Shown here one piece after another: positions 28,925 through 36,967 of a DNA stretch of 64,000 nt. A model generated the notes under the pieces. That model was given only the letters and a program-made list of their open reading frames with translations, was not told where the DNA came from and made no database searches. The stretch lies in assembly GCF_017254865.1 (NCBI RefSeq), contig NZ_JAFKCV010000007.1:124001-188000 (forward strand), written 5' to 3'. Origin of the DNA: Bowmanella dokdonensis (GTDB lineage: Bacteria; Pseudomonadota; Gammaproteobacteria; Enterobacterales; Alteromonadaceae). How positions within the stretch are numbered: the first letter of the stretch is position 1; the number at the start of each line of letters is the position of its first letter. The translations under genes and the position numbers were made by a program.

Positions 28925-29442
28925 GATTGCAAAGAGACTTTCTCTGGTGCCCGTATACCGGGCACCAGGTACTCCACTATTACCACATCCAGCCATTTTC
29001 CGTTGAGCTGGCCATGGCGCTCGTACACTCCCACTTCACGAAATCCAAGCTTCTTGCAGAGGGCGCGGCTGGCGGCATTAAAGGTAAAGATACGCGACAA
29101 TACCTTATGGAATCCCCAGGCTTTGGCGGCCACCAGCAACTCGCCCAGTAGCTTAGTGCCGACGCCTTGCCCCTGTGCGTCTTCGGCCAGGTAAATGGAA
29201 AATTCCGCAATGCCCTTATAGCAGTCCCGTGGACGATACTCGAATAACCTGGCAAAGCCCACAACCCGGCCTGCCATCTCCGCCACCAGCACCGGATACA
29301 AATCATCGGCCTGCAGCCAGGCGGCGATATCCCGGTGGCGGCGAAGGGCAGTATCGAAGGTGCCGGTGCCGGAGGTGATACCGGTATTGTAGATATCTGT
29401 AATGGCGGTGACATCTTCCCGCCCGGCGTAGCGAATCTGCAT
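28915..29442 (-). CDS. GNAT N-acetyltransferase, ArsN1/phosphinothricin acetyltransferase type
   Basis: A 175-residue GNAT enzyme. It begins [19 protein letters not shown] and has the acetyl-CoA loop [17 protein letters not shown] (about residues 87-103), then [37 protein letters not shown], a block typical of phosphinothricin N-acetyltransferases and of ArsN1, which acetylates the arsenic antibiotic arsinothricin. It lies last in line behind arsR-arsC-arsH-acr3 on the same strand, 94 bp after acr3, so the ArsN1 reading is favoured by context. A general toxin or amino-acid acetyltransferase is the alternative. Confidence 0.75.
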   Translation of the reverse strand: MQIRYAGREDVTAITDIYNTGITSGTGTFDTALRRHRDIAAWLQADDLYPVLVAEMAGRVVGFARLFEYRPRDCYKGIAEFSIYLAEDAQGQGVGTKLLGELLVAAKAWGFHKVLSRIFTFNAASRALCKKLGFREVGVYERHGQLNGKWLDVVIVEYLVPGIRAPEKVSLQSQT

Positions 29443-29495
29443 CCTGTTCCTTTTTTCGATAGCCGTACCCTATTTACAATCAGCGTATCCTTTCA

Positions 29496-29530
29496 TGACA
29501 ACTGACAACTGACAACTGACAACTGACAAC
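29496..29530. repeat. five tandem copies of TGACAAC
   Basis: A 7-bp unit is repeated exactly five times between the acr3 stop (29536) and the acetyltransferase start (29442). Probably a slippage-prone microsatellite; an effect on readthrough from acr3 is possible but not evident. Confidence 0.9.
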
Positions 29531-29535
29531 TGCAT

Positions 29536-30552
29536 TCAGGCAAACCAGTGGCGGGTCCGGTTGGCAAACCAGACCAGCGACAACATCACCGGCACTTCCA
29601 CCAGTACGCCCACCACCGTGGCCAGGGCGGCGCCCGAGTGCAATCCAAATAATGAGATTGCCACGGCTACGGCCAGCTCGAAGAAATTGGACGTACCAAT
29701 CATACAGGCCGGTGCGGCCACATTGTGGGGCAGCTTCATCTGCCTGGCAGCCACATAAGCGATGGCGAAGATACCATAGGTCTGTATCAGTAGGGGAATG
29801 GCGATAAGGAGTATGACCAGCGGCTTTTCCAGAATGGTCTGCGCCTGGAAGCCAAACAACAGCACTATAGTGGCCAGCAGGCCGATAATGGACCAGGGCT
29901 TGAAGGCGGCAATAAAGGCATTCAGGCGGCTGTGATCGTTTGCCTTGTCCAGTCTTTTGCGGGTTACGGCGCCGGCAACCAGGGGCAGTAACACATACAG
30001 TATCACTGAGAGCAAAAGGGTCTCCCAGGGCACCTGGATATCACTGATGCCGAGCAAAAAAGCGGTGATAGGCGCAAAGGCGAAAATCATGATGATGTCA
30101 TTGATGGAGACCTGGACCAGGGTATAGTTGGCATCGCCCTTGGTCAGATGACTCCATATAAACACCATGGCCGTACAAGGAGCCACGCCCAGCAGGATCA
30201 TGCCGGCGATATATTCTTCGGCAGATTGGGGCTCCACCCAGTCAGCGAACAGGCCCTTGAAGAACAGCCAGCCTAACAAGGCCATGCTAAAAGGCTTGAT
30301 CAGCCAATTGATCACCAGGGTCAGGATCAGTCCTTTTGGCTTTTCGCCCACATGCCGCAGGGAGGCAAAATCGACCTGCACCATCATGGGAAAAATCATC
30401 AGCCAGATCAGTACCGCTACCACCAGATTGACGTGGGCATATTCGATTGCGGCAATCTGGCCGAAGAGATCCGGGGTCAGATTACCCAGCAATACCCCCG
30501 CGCCGATACAGAGTGTCACCCAAAGCGACAGATAACGTTCAAACAATCCCAT
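29536..30552 (-). CDS. acr3: arsenite efflux permease, ACR3 family
   Basis: A 338-residue inner-membrane arsenite exporter with ten helices. Key signs: the essential Cys in [48 protein letters not shown], and [18 protein letters not shown] near the C-terminus. The ATG at 30552 has GGAGG 9 nt upstream, whereas the in-frame codon at 30576 has none. It follows arsH by 33 bp. The product removes As(III) generated by ArsC. Confidence 0.94.
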   Translation of the reverse strand: MGLFERYLSLWVTLCIGAGVLLGNLTPDLFGQIAAIEYAHVNLVVAVLIWLMIFPMMVQVDFASLRHVGEKPKGLILTLVINWLIKPFSMALLGWLFFKGLFADWVEPQSAEEYIAGMILLGVAPCTAMVFIWSHLTKGDANYTLVQVSINDIIMIFAFAPITAFLLGISDIQVPWETLLLSVILYVLLPLVAGAVTRKRLDKANDHSRLNAFIAAFKPWSIIGLLATIVLLFGFQAQTILEKPLVILLIAIPLLIQTYGIFAIAYVAARQMKLPHNVAAPACMIGTSNFFELAVAVAISLFGLHSGAALATVVGVLVEVPVMLSLVWFANRTRHWFA

Positions 30553-30585
30553 TCTGCATAACCTCCAAAATGACAAACACCAGTT

Positions 30586-31305
30586 TTACATACCCCGTTG
30601 ATTTACCCGTTGCATCAGTTGTTCTGCACTCTCGACCCGCTCAGAGTAGCGGTCGACCAGGTAGGCACTGTTGTCACGGGTGAGCAGGGTGAATTTCATC
30701 AGCTCTTCCATCACATCGACGATACGGTTGTAGTAGCCTGACGGCTTCATCCTGTCGTTGTCGTCAAACTCAAGGAAGGCCTTAGCCACCGATGACTGAT
30801 TGGGAATAGTGATCATGCGCATCCAGCGTCCCAGGACACGCAACTGGTTTACCACGTTGAAAGACTGGGAACCGCCATTCACCTGCATCACCGCCAGGGT
30901 CTTGCCCTGGGTGGGACGCACTGCACCCAGGGACAGGGGAATCCAGTCGATCTGCGCCTTCATGATACCGGTCATGGCGCCATGGCGTTCCGGCGAACAC
31001 CAGACCTGCCCCTCGGACCAGATCACCAACTCGCGCAGTTCCTGCACTTTGGGATGCTGCTCGTCGTCGCCATCGGGAAGGGGCAGTCCCTGGGGATCGA
31101 ATATTTTCACTTCGCCGCCCATGCGGGTCAGTAGGCGGGCGCATTCCTCTGTGACCAGGCGGCTGAAAGAGCGCTTGCGCAATGAGCCGTAAAGCAGCAG
31201 AAAACGCGGTTTATGTGCTGAAAATTGGCTGCTGAGCCGCTCCATATCGGGGACCTTGAACTGGCTTTCGTCCGGATTGGGCAGGGAGAGATCGGTGACG
31301 CGCAT
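30586..31305 (-). CDS. arsH: ArsH organoarsenical oxidase / NADPH-dependent FMN reductase
   Basis: A 239-residue flavoprotein. The FMN-binding loop [19 protein letters not shown] (about residues 37-55) and the ArsH-specific block [24 protein letters not shown] followed by [18 protein letters not shown] are clear. ArsH oxidises trivalent methylarsenicals and reduces oxidants. The start codon overlaps the end of arsC (TGAATG), implying coupled translation. Third gene of the ars operon. Confidence 0.94.
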   Translation of the reverse strand: MRVTDLSLPNPDESQFKVPDMERLSSQFSAHKPRFLLLYGSLRKRSFSRLVTEECARLLTRMGGEVKIFDPQGLPLPDGDDEQHPKVQELRELVIWSEGQVWCSPERHGAMTGIMKAQIDWIPLSLGAVRPTQGKTLAVMQVNGGSQSFNVVNQLRVLGRWMRMITIPNQSSVAKAFLEFDDNDRMKPSGYYNRIVDVMEELMKFTLLTRDNSAYLVDRYSERVESAEQLMQRVNQRGM

Positions 31306-31770
31306 TCAGTACGCTCCGTGCTTTTTCAGGGCATCGGCCCAGTCTTTCTTATCCAGCCCGGCAACCTTTTTCAGGGCTTCTACCCGTTCGCCAATCAGAT
31401 GGATGGTATGACGAAATGCCTCGGCTTTTTGCGCGTCAGAGCCGGTCAGCTTGGAGGGATCTGCCAGTCCCCAGTGGACTTTAAGGGATTTGCCAAACCA
31501 AACCGGGCACGTTTCGCCGGCGGCGGAATCACAGACTGTCACCACGAGATCCGGGGCGAAGTCTTCAAATTCGTCCCAGGACTGGCTTTTCAGGCCTTCA
31601 GTGGAGATACCCGCCTCCACCAGATACTTCAGGGACAGTGGATGTACTTCACCGGATGGCTGGCTGCCTGCACTTCTGGCTTCAATAAGCCCCCTGGCCT
31701 TGTGATTGGTAATGGCTTCAAAGAGGATGCTGCGACAACGGTTATGGGTGCATATGTACAGAATTTTCAT
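31306..31770 (-). CDS. arsC: arsenate reductase, thioredoxin-coupled (LMW-phosphatase fold)
   Basis: A 154-residue enzyme converting As(V) to As(III). It has the P-loop CX5R motif (Cys7-THNRC-Arg13) and the two relay cysteines Cys80 and Cys88 (TVCDSAAGETCPVWFG), which is the pI258 / Bacillus-type mechanism using thioredoxin. ATG 31770 is one base past the arsR stop. A longer frame to 32013 is antisense-like noise over arsR. Acts before Acr3 in detoxification. Confidence 0.94.
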   Translation of the reverse strand: MKILYICTHNRCRSILFEAITNHKARGLIEARSAGSQPSGEVHPLSLKYLVEAGISTEGLKSQSWDEFEDFAPDLVVTVCDSAAGETCPVWFGKSLKVHWGLADPSKLTGSDAQKAEAFRHTIHLIGERVEALKKVAGLDKKDWADALKKHGAY

Positions 31771-31771
31771 C

Positions 31772-32104
31772 TTATGACTCGCAGTTTGAATTACAGGAAT
31801 GGGATAGCCGGGAGAGACAGTCAGCCAGATAGTCCTGATTGTGGGTAAAGGTCTTATCCAGCACCCCATGAATCCAGTCGGGCAGGGCTGGATGCAGACG
31901 GTAATAGACCCATTTGCCGCGACGCTCATCCTGCAGCAGGTCGCATTTTCTAAGCTCGGCCAGATGCCGGGAGACTTTTGGTTGACTGAGTTGCAGGGCA
32001 TCCTGCAGATCACAGACGCACAACTGATGTTTATGCCGGATCAGCAGCAACGACTTAAGACGGGTGTCTTCCGCCAGACATTTATATAGGTTCAGGGGGT
32101 TCAT
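31772..32104 (-). CDS. arsR: ArsR-family arsenite-responsive repressor
   Basis: A 110-residue winged-helix SmtB/ArsR repressor. The As(III)-binding site QLCVCDLQDAL (Cys29, Cys31) lies at the start of the recognition helix-turn-helix (LSQPKVSRHLAELR), and the wing is RRGKWVYYRLHP. Extra C-terminal Cys (HSCNSNCES) might add metal contacts. First gene of the operon, with GAGG before the ATG and the palindromic operator 14 bp further upstream. Confidence 0.95.
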   Translation of the reverse strand: MNPLNLYKCLAEDTRLKSLLLIRHKHQLCVCDLQDALQLSQPKVSRHLAELRKCDLLQDERRGKWVYYRLHPALPDWIHGVLDKTFTHNQDYLADCLSRLSHSCNSNCES

Positions 32105-32118
32105 GGCTGCCTCTTTAA

Positions 32119-32156
32119 TACATGCGGAATATCATATATATGATATTCCGCATGTA
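32119..32156. promoter_or_regulatory. 38-bp perfect palindrome, probable ArsR operator
   Basis: Each arm begins TACATGCGGAATATCATAT; the 38 bases are fully self-complementary. The site ends 14 bp before the arsR start codon, the expected place for ArsR to block the ars promoter. The inner ATATCATATATATGAT is AT-rich and may include the -10 element. Confidence 0.85.
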
Positions 32157-32327
32157 AAGGGCATCCATACTGTTCCAGAACAGCAACGCCTTAACTCTTT
32201 GATATTTATATAGATCGAGCTATGTGTTAAAAATTTGTTGTGATATGACGACAGTCAATCCGGACGGAAAATGCCCCTTAACTTCCTTTTGTTCTGTAAC
32301 TTTTTGATATTATTGATTTTTTAAATT

Positions 32328-32344
32328 CTGGCATTGTCCTTGAT
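32328..32344 (+). promoter_or_regulatory. sigma54-type -24/-12 promoter candidate
   Basis: CTGGCATTGTCCTTGAT matches the consensus YTGGCAYG-N4-TTGCW except for two positions. The GG (-24) and the downstream GA (consensus GC) are separated by the required 10 bp. Start of transcription would fall near 32354-32357, immediately before the GGA-motif hairpin array. No UvrY/GacA-type box was seen upstream. Confidence 0.5.
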
Positions 32345-32355
32345 ATACCTTAACC

Positions 32356-32663
32356 ATGAACCTTACACAGCCAGGACGGCTGGTCGGCAGGAAGCCAGTA
32401 AAGGTTTCGAAGTTTCCAGTCCACAGGATGGTCAAAAGCGGCAGGAGGTCGCGGAAGTTTCAAAGCCTTTAATAAGCCAGGGACGGCAGCGGCAGGATGC
32501 CAGACAAGTTGAACATCTTCTATATCATCGTACAGGATGATGTGGCAGGAGGCCCGGGAAGATCAATACTTGTCATGACAGCTTGGATGCTGAGCCCGGC
32601 AGGATGCCGGGCAAGGTTCACCCAATCTGCCTGCAAATGGATAGCAGGATCAGATAGTCTTTT
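32356..32663 (+). ncRNA. CsrB/RsmZ-like regulatory RNA candidate (CsrA-sequestering)
   Basis: About 300 nt hold ten CAGGA- or CAGGGA-type motifs (GGA at 32374, 32390, 32426, 32444, 32481, 32495, 32535, 32548, 32602, 32647). Most lie in short hairpin loops, for example CAGCC-AGGAC-GGCTG (32368-32382), GGC-AGGAA-GCC (32386-32396), GGC-AGGAT-GCC (32492-32500) and the 7-bp stem GCCCGGC-AGGAT-GCCGGGC (32594-32612). The GGCAGGA word recurs at 32386, 32440, 32491, 32544 and 32598, a period of 51-54 nt. GGA in a loop is the recognised CsrA/RsmA binding element, and CsrB of E. coli is built of repeated CAGGA(U/A/C)G. There is no ORF. The 3' end is uncertain: a weak stem (32630-32648) precedes TCTTTT at 32658-32663. 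Alternatively the array is the leader of the EF-hand mRNA. Confidence 0.65.
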
Positions 32664-32683
32664 GAATGAAAAAGGAGATTGAT

Positions 32684-32899
32684 ATGAAAAAGTTCGCATT
32701 TGTTCTGTTCTTGGTTCCTGCTATGGGTGCATTTGCCGCAGGAGATCTTTTCTCTACCCTGGATAAGGATGGAAATGGTTCGCTGAGCGCCACTGAGGCT
32801 GCAGCTGAAAGCCGTCTGTCCGCCAATTTCGACAAGTACGATACCGACGGTAACGGTGAAATTTCCAGAAGTGAATTTTCCAAGTACAAAGGTGAGTAA
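32684..32899 (+). CDS. small secreted EF-hand protein
   Basis: A 71-residue exported protein: signal peptide MKKFAFVLFLVPAMGAFA, then two canonical calcium-binding loops, DKDGNGSLSATE (residues 27-38) and DTDGNGEISRSE (53-64), with all six ligand positions filled. ATG 32684 has AAGGAG 7-8 nt upstream; an in-frame ATG at 32666 is rejected. It directly follows the GGA hairpin array, so its mRNA may be read from the same promoter or be regulated by CsrA. A strong terminator follows. Likely a periplasmic Ca2+ buffer or sensor. Confidence 0.88.
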   Translation: MKKFAFVLFLVPAMGAFAAGDLFSTLDKDGNGSLSATEAAAESRLSANFDKYDTDGNGEISRSEFSKYKGE

Positions 32900-32931
32900 G
32901 ACTAAATTACTTTAGTCACTAGTTCCTGACC

Positions 32932-32963
32932 AAAAAGCGCACCTATGCATAGGTGCGCTTTTT
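32932..32963. terminator. rho-independent terminator after the EF-hand gene
   Basis: AAAAAGCGCACCTATG (32932-32947) and its complement (32948-32963) form a perfect 32-nt palindrome ending in TTTTT; works on both strands. Confidence 0.92.
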
Positions 32964-33031
32964 ATGTTCAGGAAGAACGGTATGCCGCGATGGCAAGAAT
33001 GCCAGGGAGCGGCGATGTTCAGGAAGAACGG
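32964..33031 (+). repeat. direct repeat of ATGTTCAGGAAGAACGG (51-bp period)
   Basis: The 17-mer occurs at 32964-32980 and 33015-33031. Each copy folds as GTTC-AGGAA-GAAC, again a GGA loop. GCC-AGGGAGC-GGC lies between them, and two further GGA motifs follow before 33110. It may be a second, smaller CsrA-binding RNA or a dispersed palindromic repeat. Confidence 0.6.
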
Positions 33032-33125
33032 GCAGAAAATTGCGTCCTGCCTTTTCTGCACTTCCGCCTTCCTTGGCGGTCGTATACCCGGGATGCCCCG
33101 GGAGCGGCTAACCCAAAAAGTGGTT

Positions 33126-33374
33126 CTATTGATGTTCTGCTTTATAAAGACGGGTGAAGAGTTGATCTTTCAGCTTCAGGCGTTTTTTCTTCAGGGCTTC
33201 CAGATAGTCTTGATCGGCAGGCTGGTGCCCCAGCTCAATGTCATACACTTCTTTATCCAACTGTTCGTAATGTACAGACAATCGGCTGAAGTCCTTGTCC
33301 TGTTGTTCAAGTATCTGAATAAGTTCCTGATGTTGGGGAAATTCGAAAGTCAGGCTGTGGCGCTTGGCGGGCAT
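33126..33374 (-). CDS. YdcH family protein (DUF465)
   Basis: An 82-residue basic, helical coiled-coil protein. It matches the YdcH/DUF465 pattern: FPQHQELIQILEQQDKDFSRLSVHYEQLDKEVYDIE, then DYLEALKKKRLKLKDQLF. GGAGAG precedes the ATG. Members are widespread in proteobacteria and have no established function. Stands alone on the minus strand between the repeat segment and the SDR gene. Confidence 0.88.
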   Translation of the reverse strand: MPAKRHSLTFEFPQHQELIQILEQQDKDFSRLSVHYEQLDKEVYDIELGHQPADQDYLEALKKKRLKLKDQLFTRLYKAEHQ

Positions 33375-33448
33375 AAATGGCTCTCCTATGTTATGAATCT
33401 CAGCATTAATCCTAGTTGAAATGGACAGAAAAGTTCAGGCAGGCACAC

Positions 33449-34141
33449 TTACCAGTCAATCTCACGTTTGTCACGGAACAGCTTACCCGTGGGGCCTTCA
33501 TCGTCTAGGGTGGCCAGCCAGATTGGGGTCTGTGCTCCTTCTTCGGCAGAGCGGGGCGCTTCCTCCCCACCCATACGGGTTCGCACCCATCCCGGGCATG
33601 CCGCATTGACTTTAATGCACGGGCCCAGGGCCCGGGCAAAACAGACAGTGACCGCATTCAGGGCGGCCTTGCTGATGGAGTAGGCGGCGGGGCCCTCCAA
33701 TCCTTCATAAAAGCAGCCCCAACCCGAGGACAGATTGACGATTCGTCCCCATTGCCTGGCCTGCATACCCTCTGCAAATATCTGGCTGAGAGTAAAAGGC
33801 CCAATGGTGTGGGTGGCCAGGGATTGATTGAGATTATCCAGGCTGGTTTGCATGGCGTCACCGGGCAGCATCACGCCGGCGTTGTTGACCAGGATGTCCA
33901 CCGGACCCAGTACCTGCTGGATAGCCTGAGCCTGCATTCGGGTCCTGTCGGTGGAATTGAGGGTCAGTTCCACTCCCACTGCACTCCTGCCAATTCGCTT
34001 GGCGGCGGCTTCAGCATCCGGCTCATGGCGCGCGGCCACCAGTACGCGGATATGACCCAAAGCCGCCAGCCCCTTGGCTATCTCATATCCTATCCCCCGA
34101 TTGGCGCCGGTAATCAATGCGGTCCTGGTGTAGTGGTCCAC
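33449..34141 (-). CDS. SDR family oxidoreductase
   Basis: A 230-residue classical short-chain dehydrogenase. Cofactor motif TGANRGIGYEIAKGL (residues 11-25), the NNAG box ILVNNAGVML, the catalytic Ser in VNLSSGWG, and YSISKAALN (the YxxxK pair). The ending PCIKVNAACPGWVRTRMGG is typical of carbonyl-reductase-like members. The start is GTG 34141 with GAGGA 8 nt upstream. Substrate unknown. It lies 38 bp after the BON-domain gene on the same strand. Confidence 0.9.
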   Translation of the reverse strand: MDHYTRTALITGANRGIGYEIAKGLAALGHIRVLVAARHEPDAEAAAKRIGRSAVGVELTLNSTDRTRMQAQAIQQVLGPVDILVNNAGVMLPGDAMQTSLDNLNQSLATHTIGPFTLSQIFAEGMQARQWGRIVNLSSGWGCFYEGLEGPAAYSISKAALNAVTVCFARALGPCIKVNAACPGWVRTRMGGEEAPRSAEEGAQTPIWLATLDDEGPTGKLFRDKREIDW

Positions 34142-34179
34142 GCGAACATCCTCTTTGTTCTTTCTGACTGGATTTTAGT

Positions 34180-34758
34180 TTATTGCTGGAAAGAGGACCG
34201 CGCTGCGGTGAAATCATCAGCTTCGGTCACTTCCAGTTTATCCACCACCCGTTCGACATCGTTGGTATTTCTGGCGATAACAACCGCGAGATCCTTCTCG
34301 GCCTCCGAGTAGACGGAGCCATCCAGCGTGACGACGCCTTCGCTCACATCCACATCGATATCTGAACCGGCTACCTGAGTGTCCATCAGCAAGCGGGTCT
34401 TAACTACCGATGCAACCTTGGAATCGGTCAGACTCTGCAGCATGAGCCGGGTGGTATCCTTTGTCGCTTCCCTGACCTGAATGTTGTTTTCGACTCGCTG
34501 TACACCATCAATTCCCTCAACCAGTTCTTCCGCCAGAGCCCGGTCAACCTTGCTGGCTACCAGGCCGTTCAGGGTAACCACACCGTTGCGGACGTCAGTA
34601 CCGATATTGAAGGAGTTCAGATTGGCATTGAGCAGCAGTGTGGTTTCGGCCTTGCCGTCAATCCAGGCATCCTTGCTTTGGTCCTGCCAGTTGTTGGCCG
34701 CGGCGGATAAAGTAAGGGTTGCCGTCATTAACAGCGTGTATATTTTGAGCATTTTCAT
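34180..34758 (-). CDS. periplasmic protein with two BON domains (OsmY-like)
   Basis: A 192-residue secreted protein. Signal peptide LKIYTLLMTATLTLSAAA, then two BON repeats: the first NLNSFNIGTDVRNGVVTLNGLVASKVDRALAEELVEGIDGVQRVENNI, the second beginning VKTRLLMDTQVAGSDIDVDVSEGVVTLDGSV. BON domains bind membranes or phospholipid; OsmY is an osmotic/stationary-phase chaperone. GGAGG precedes ATG 34758. The neighbours (four-helix protein, lipoprotein, DUF1328) suggest an envelope-stress island. Confidence 0.9.
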   Translation of the reverse strand: MKMLKIYTLLMTATLTLSAAANNWQDQSKDAWIDGKAETTLLLNANLNSFNIGTDVRNGVVTLNGLVASKVDRALAEELVEGIDGVQRVENNIQVREATKDTTRLMLQSLTDSKVASVVKTRLLMDTQVAGSDIDVDVSEGVVTLDGSVYSEAEKDLAVVIARNTNDVERVVDKLEVTEADDFTAARSSFQQ

Positions 34759-34897
34759 TGGTACCTCCTACGGTCGCTTAAACCCGTCGTCAGAATACAA
34801 TGCGAATTGAATGCCAGCGTCCTCTGTCCATCCAACCTGGATTTCCGCTATTCTCCCTTGCTGGCAGAGTAATATTTACTCTTCTTGTGTAGAAGTT

Positions 34898-35386
34898 TCA
34901 GTACAGATCCTGGTTGGTCCGGGTCAGATATTTACCCTGGTGATGATGCTTCAGACGGTCCAGCAGAATCTGCATCCAGGCCGTATGTTCGGATAACTGC
35001 AAGGCCAATTGTCGATGATTCAGTGTCCTGAGCACCTGTTTATGTAAGGTCAGCAGATGTTCTTCTACTCTGGCCAGTTCAGCTAACATACCCTGTTGCA
35101 GCCGGTTGTTGAGCTGTTCCCGGACCTTGTCGTAGAAGACGTTGAAATCGTGGCTGTCACTGGCAACAGGCCGAAGATCTGTCAGGTTTTTCAGAATCAG
35201 ATCGATAATGCTGCGCTGGATACCCGCCATCTGCCTGAACCTCTGGACCACTGAGGAGTCTGACACTGCTTTGCTGGCTTGCAAGTAAAAGCCTTCGCCT
35301 GCAAAGCTCGCCGCCAGCAGCCGAGCCAAGAGTGCAAGATCATGCTCAGTGATCGGATTGCCCGAGGATTTCCGTTGAAAGGGCAT
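34898..35386 (-). CDS. four-helix-bundle protein, DUF2383/PA2169-like
   Basis: A 162-residue soluble, mostly helical protein with many His and Gln (EEHLLTLHKQVLRTLNHRQLALQLSEHTAWMQILLDRLKHHHQ). The pattern of long amphipathic helices and the position among stress genes recall the DUF2383/PA2169 ferritin-like family. It lacks a clear ExxH pair set that would prove a di-iron site, so the family call is tentative. CAGGAG precedes ATG 35386. It is divergent from the sigma54 activator at 35600. Confidence 0.6.
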   Translation of the reverse strand: MPFQRKSSGNPITEHDLALLARLLAASFAGEGFYLQASKAVSDSSVVQRFRQMAGIQRSIIDLILKNLTDLRPVASDSHDFNVFYDKVREQLNNRLQQGMLAELARVEEHLLTLHKQVLRTLNHRQLALQLSEHTAWMQILLDRLKHHHQGKYLTRTNQDLY

Positions 35387-35599
35387 GCCGGGTCTCCTGT
35401 AGATAATTGAAAGACTGATTTTTCAGGGTTTACCTAGTTGTCTCTTTCAAACTCCATACCATTTCTCCCAGGTTGACGGGCTTGCCCTATTTCCTGTGTT
35501 AAACTTGATGATGAAAAAGGATTTAGCTGACTGAATTAAAACTCGATCTGGATCCGGGGGTCTAACCGCTCGGCTTCTGCAGACCTAAAAGGAAACGGT

Positions 35600-36943
35600 A
35601 TGGGATCTACCTCTATTTTGCTGCGCGTGTTGGACAAGTCTCTGATGAACCAGATTTTAAAGGCACATCAAGGATCTGAGCCGAGTTGTTATGCCTGTCC
35701 GGAACCCCGGGACTGGGTAGAGGAATTGCTCACAGGTGAGTACGCGTTGGCCGTGGTCGAACTGGATGACCTGAGCACAGAGCAATGTCAGCGGCTGTGT
35801 GATGCCCCTGCACTCCTGCAAACGGAGTGTATTTTCCTGAGTCAGGGCAAGCCCAATCCCCTGATCGATCAGCTAATGATGAAAAGTGCCGGGTTTCACT
35901 TTCGTCGCCCCTTTCATGTCGAGGACATTCTGGAGTGCATACAGGACGCCCTGCGGGAACTGGTTGCTGATCGCCATTCACCCCAGGAGGTTCTGTCCAG
36001 TGAGCTGGATCAGTTTGGCCTACTGGTGGGTTCCAGCAAACCCATGCGGCGGCTTTACCGGCTCATTCGCAAGCTCAGCGGGGTCGATACCAATGTATTG
36101 GTTATTGGTGAAAGCGGCGTGGGCAAGGAGTTGGTGGCCAACACCTTACATCTGGCCAGTCCCCGTTCGCAGAAACCCTTCGTCGCCATCAACTGCGGCG
36201 CCCTGAGTCCTGAGCTGATAGACAGTGAGCTGTTCGGTCATGTGAAAGGCGCCTTTACCGGAGCACACAAAGATCACATGGGGGTGTTCGAACAGGCGGC
36301 CGGAGGCACCCTGTTTCTGGATGAGGTGACAGAGATGCCCCTGGAGCATCAGGTTAAATTGCTCAGGGTACTGGAGTCGGGGGAATTTCGTGCCGTTGGC
36401 AGTCACCGGGTTCGCTTTGCCAAAGCCAGGATTATCGCCGCCACCAACAGGGAGCCGGTGCAGGCCTTGGCGGAAAACTGTCTGCGTGAGGATCTGTACT
36501 TCCGACTGGCCGAGTTTCCCGTGCACGTGCCGCCGCTCCGGGAGCGGGGTTCGGATATCGTAGGGCTGGCCAGGCATTTTCTGGCTTACCGGAACGCCCG
36601 TGAGAGCCAGCATAAGAGTATCGCCCAGTCAGCCTTGGATAAACTGGTTCGGCATAGCTGGCCCGGTAATGTCAGGGAACTGAAGCACGCCATCGAGCGG
36701 GCGTTCCTGCTGGCAGATGGATGCATTGAGGCCAGGCACCTGGTATTGGAAGAACAACTGGACAGCCCATTGGCCAGTGGCGCCGTTCCGGGGGGGATGG
36801 CCCTTGAGGATATTGAGAGGATGGCTATCTTCAAGACCCTGGAAGAGAACGGCGGCAATAAGAAAATGGCGGCAGAACTACTGGGGATCAGTGTCAAGAC
36901 ACTCTACAACAAGTTGGAAAAATACCAGAAAGAAACAGATTGA
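35600..36943 (+). CDS. sigma54-dependent transcriptional activator (VpsR/NtrC-like)
   Basis: A 447-residue enhancer-binding protein. The N-terminal ~130 residues form a receiver-like or VpsR-like domain without an obvious phosphorylatable Asp triad. The AAA+ domain has Walker A GESGVGKELVANTLH (from ~171), the sigma54-contacting loop GAFTGA (217-222), Walker B GGTLFLDEVTEMP and RLAEFPVHVPPLRER. A C-terminal Fis-type HTH (KKMAAELLGISVKTLYNKLEKY) binds DNA. AAAAGGAAA lies before the ATG. It may control neighbouring stress genes and possibly the sigma54-type promoter at 32.3 kb; this is inference from proximity. Confidence 0.9.
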   Translation: MGSTSILLRVLDKSLMNQILKAHQGSEPSCYACPEPRDWVEELLTGEYALAVVELDDLSTEQCQRLCDAPALLQTECIFLSQGKPNPLIDQLMMKSAGFHFRRPFHVEDILECIQDALRELVADRHSPQEVLSSELDQFGLLVGSSKPMRRLYRLIRKLSGVDTNVLVIGESGVGKELVANTLHLASPRSQKPFVAINCGALSPELIDSELFGHVKGAFTGAHKDHMGVFEQAAGGTLFLDEVTEMPLEHQVKLLRVLESGEFRAVGSHRVRFAKARIIAATNREPVQALAENCLREDLYFRLAEFPVHVPPLRERGSDIVGLARHFLAYRNARESQHKSIAQSALDKLVRHSWPGNVRELKHAIERAFLLADGCIEARHLVLEEQLDSPLASGAVPGGMALEDIERMAIFKTLEENGGNKKMAAELLGISVKTLYNKLEKYQKETD

Positions 36944-36967
36944 GAGTTTATCTGGTCCCTCGCCGAC

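Noticed and set aside
32365-32625. Possible CRISPR array (regular ~53-nt spacing)
   Set aside because: The recurring word is only 7 nt, units are diverged, there is no constant repeat of 23 nt or more, and no cas genes. The hairpin/GGA pattern explains it better.
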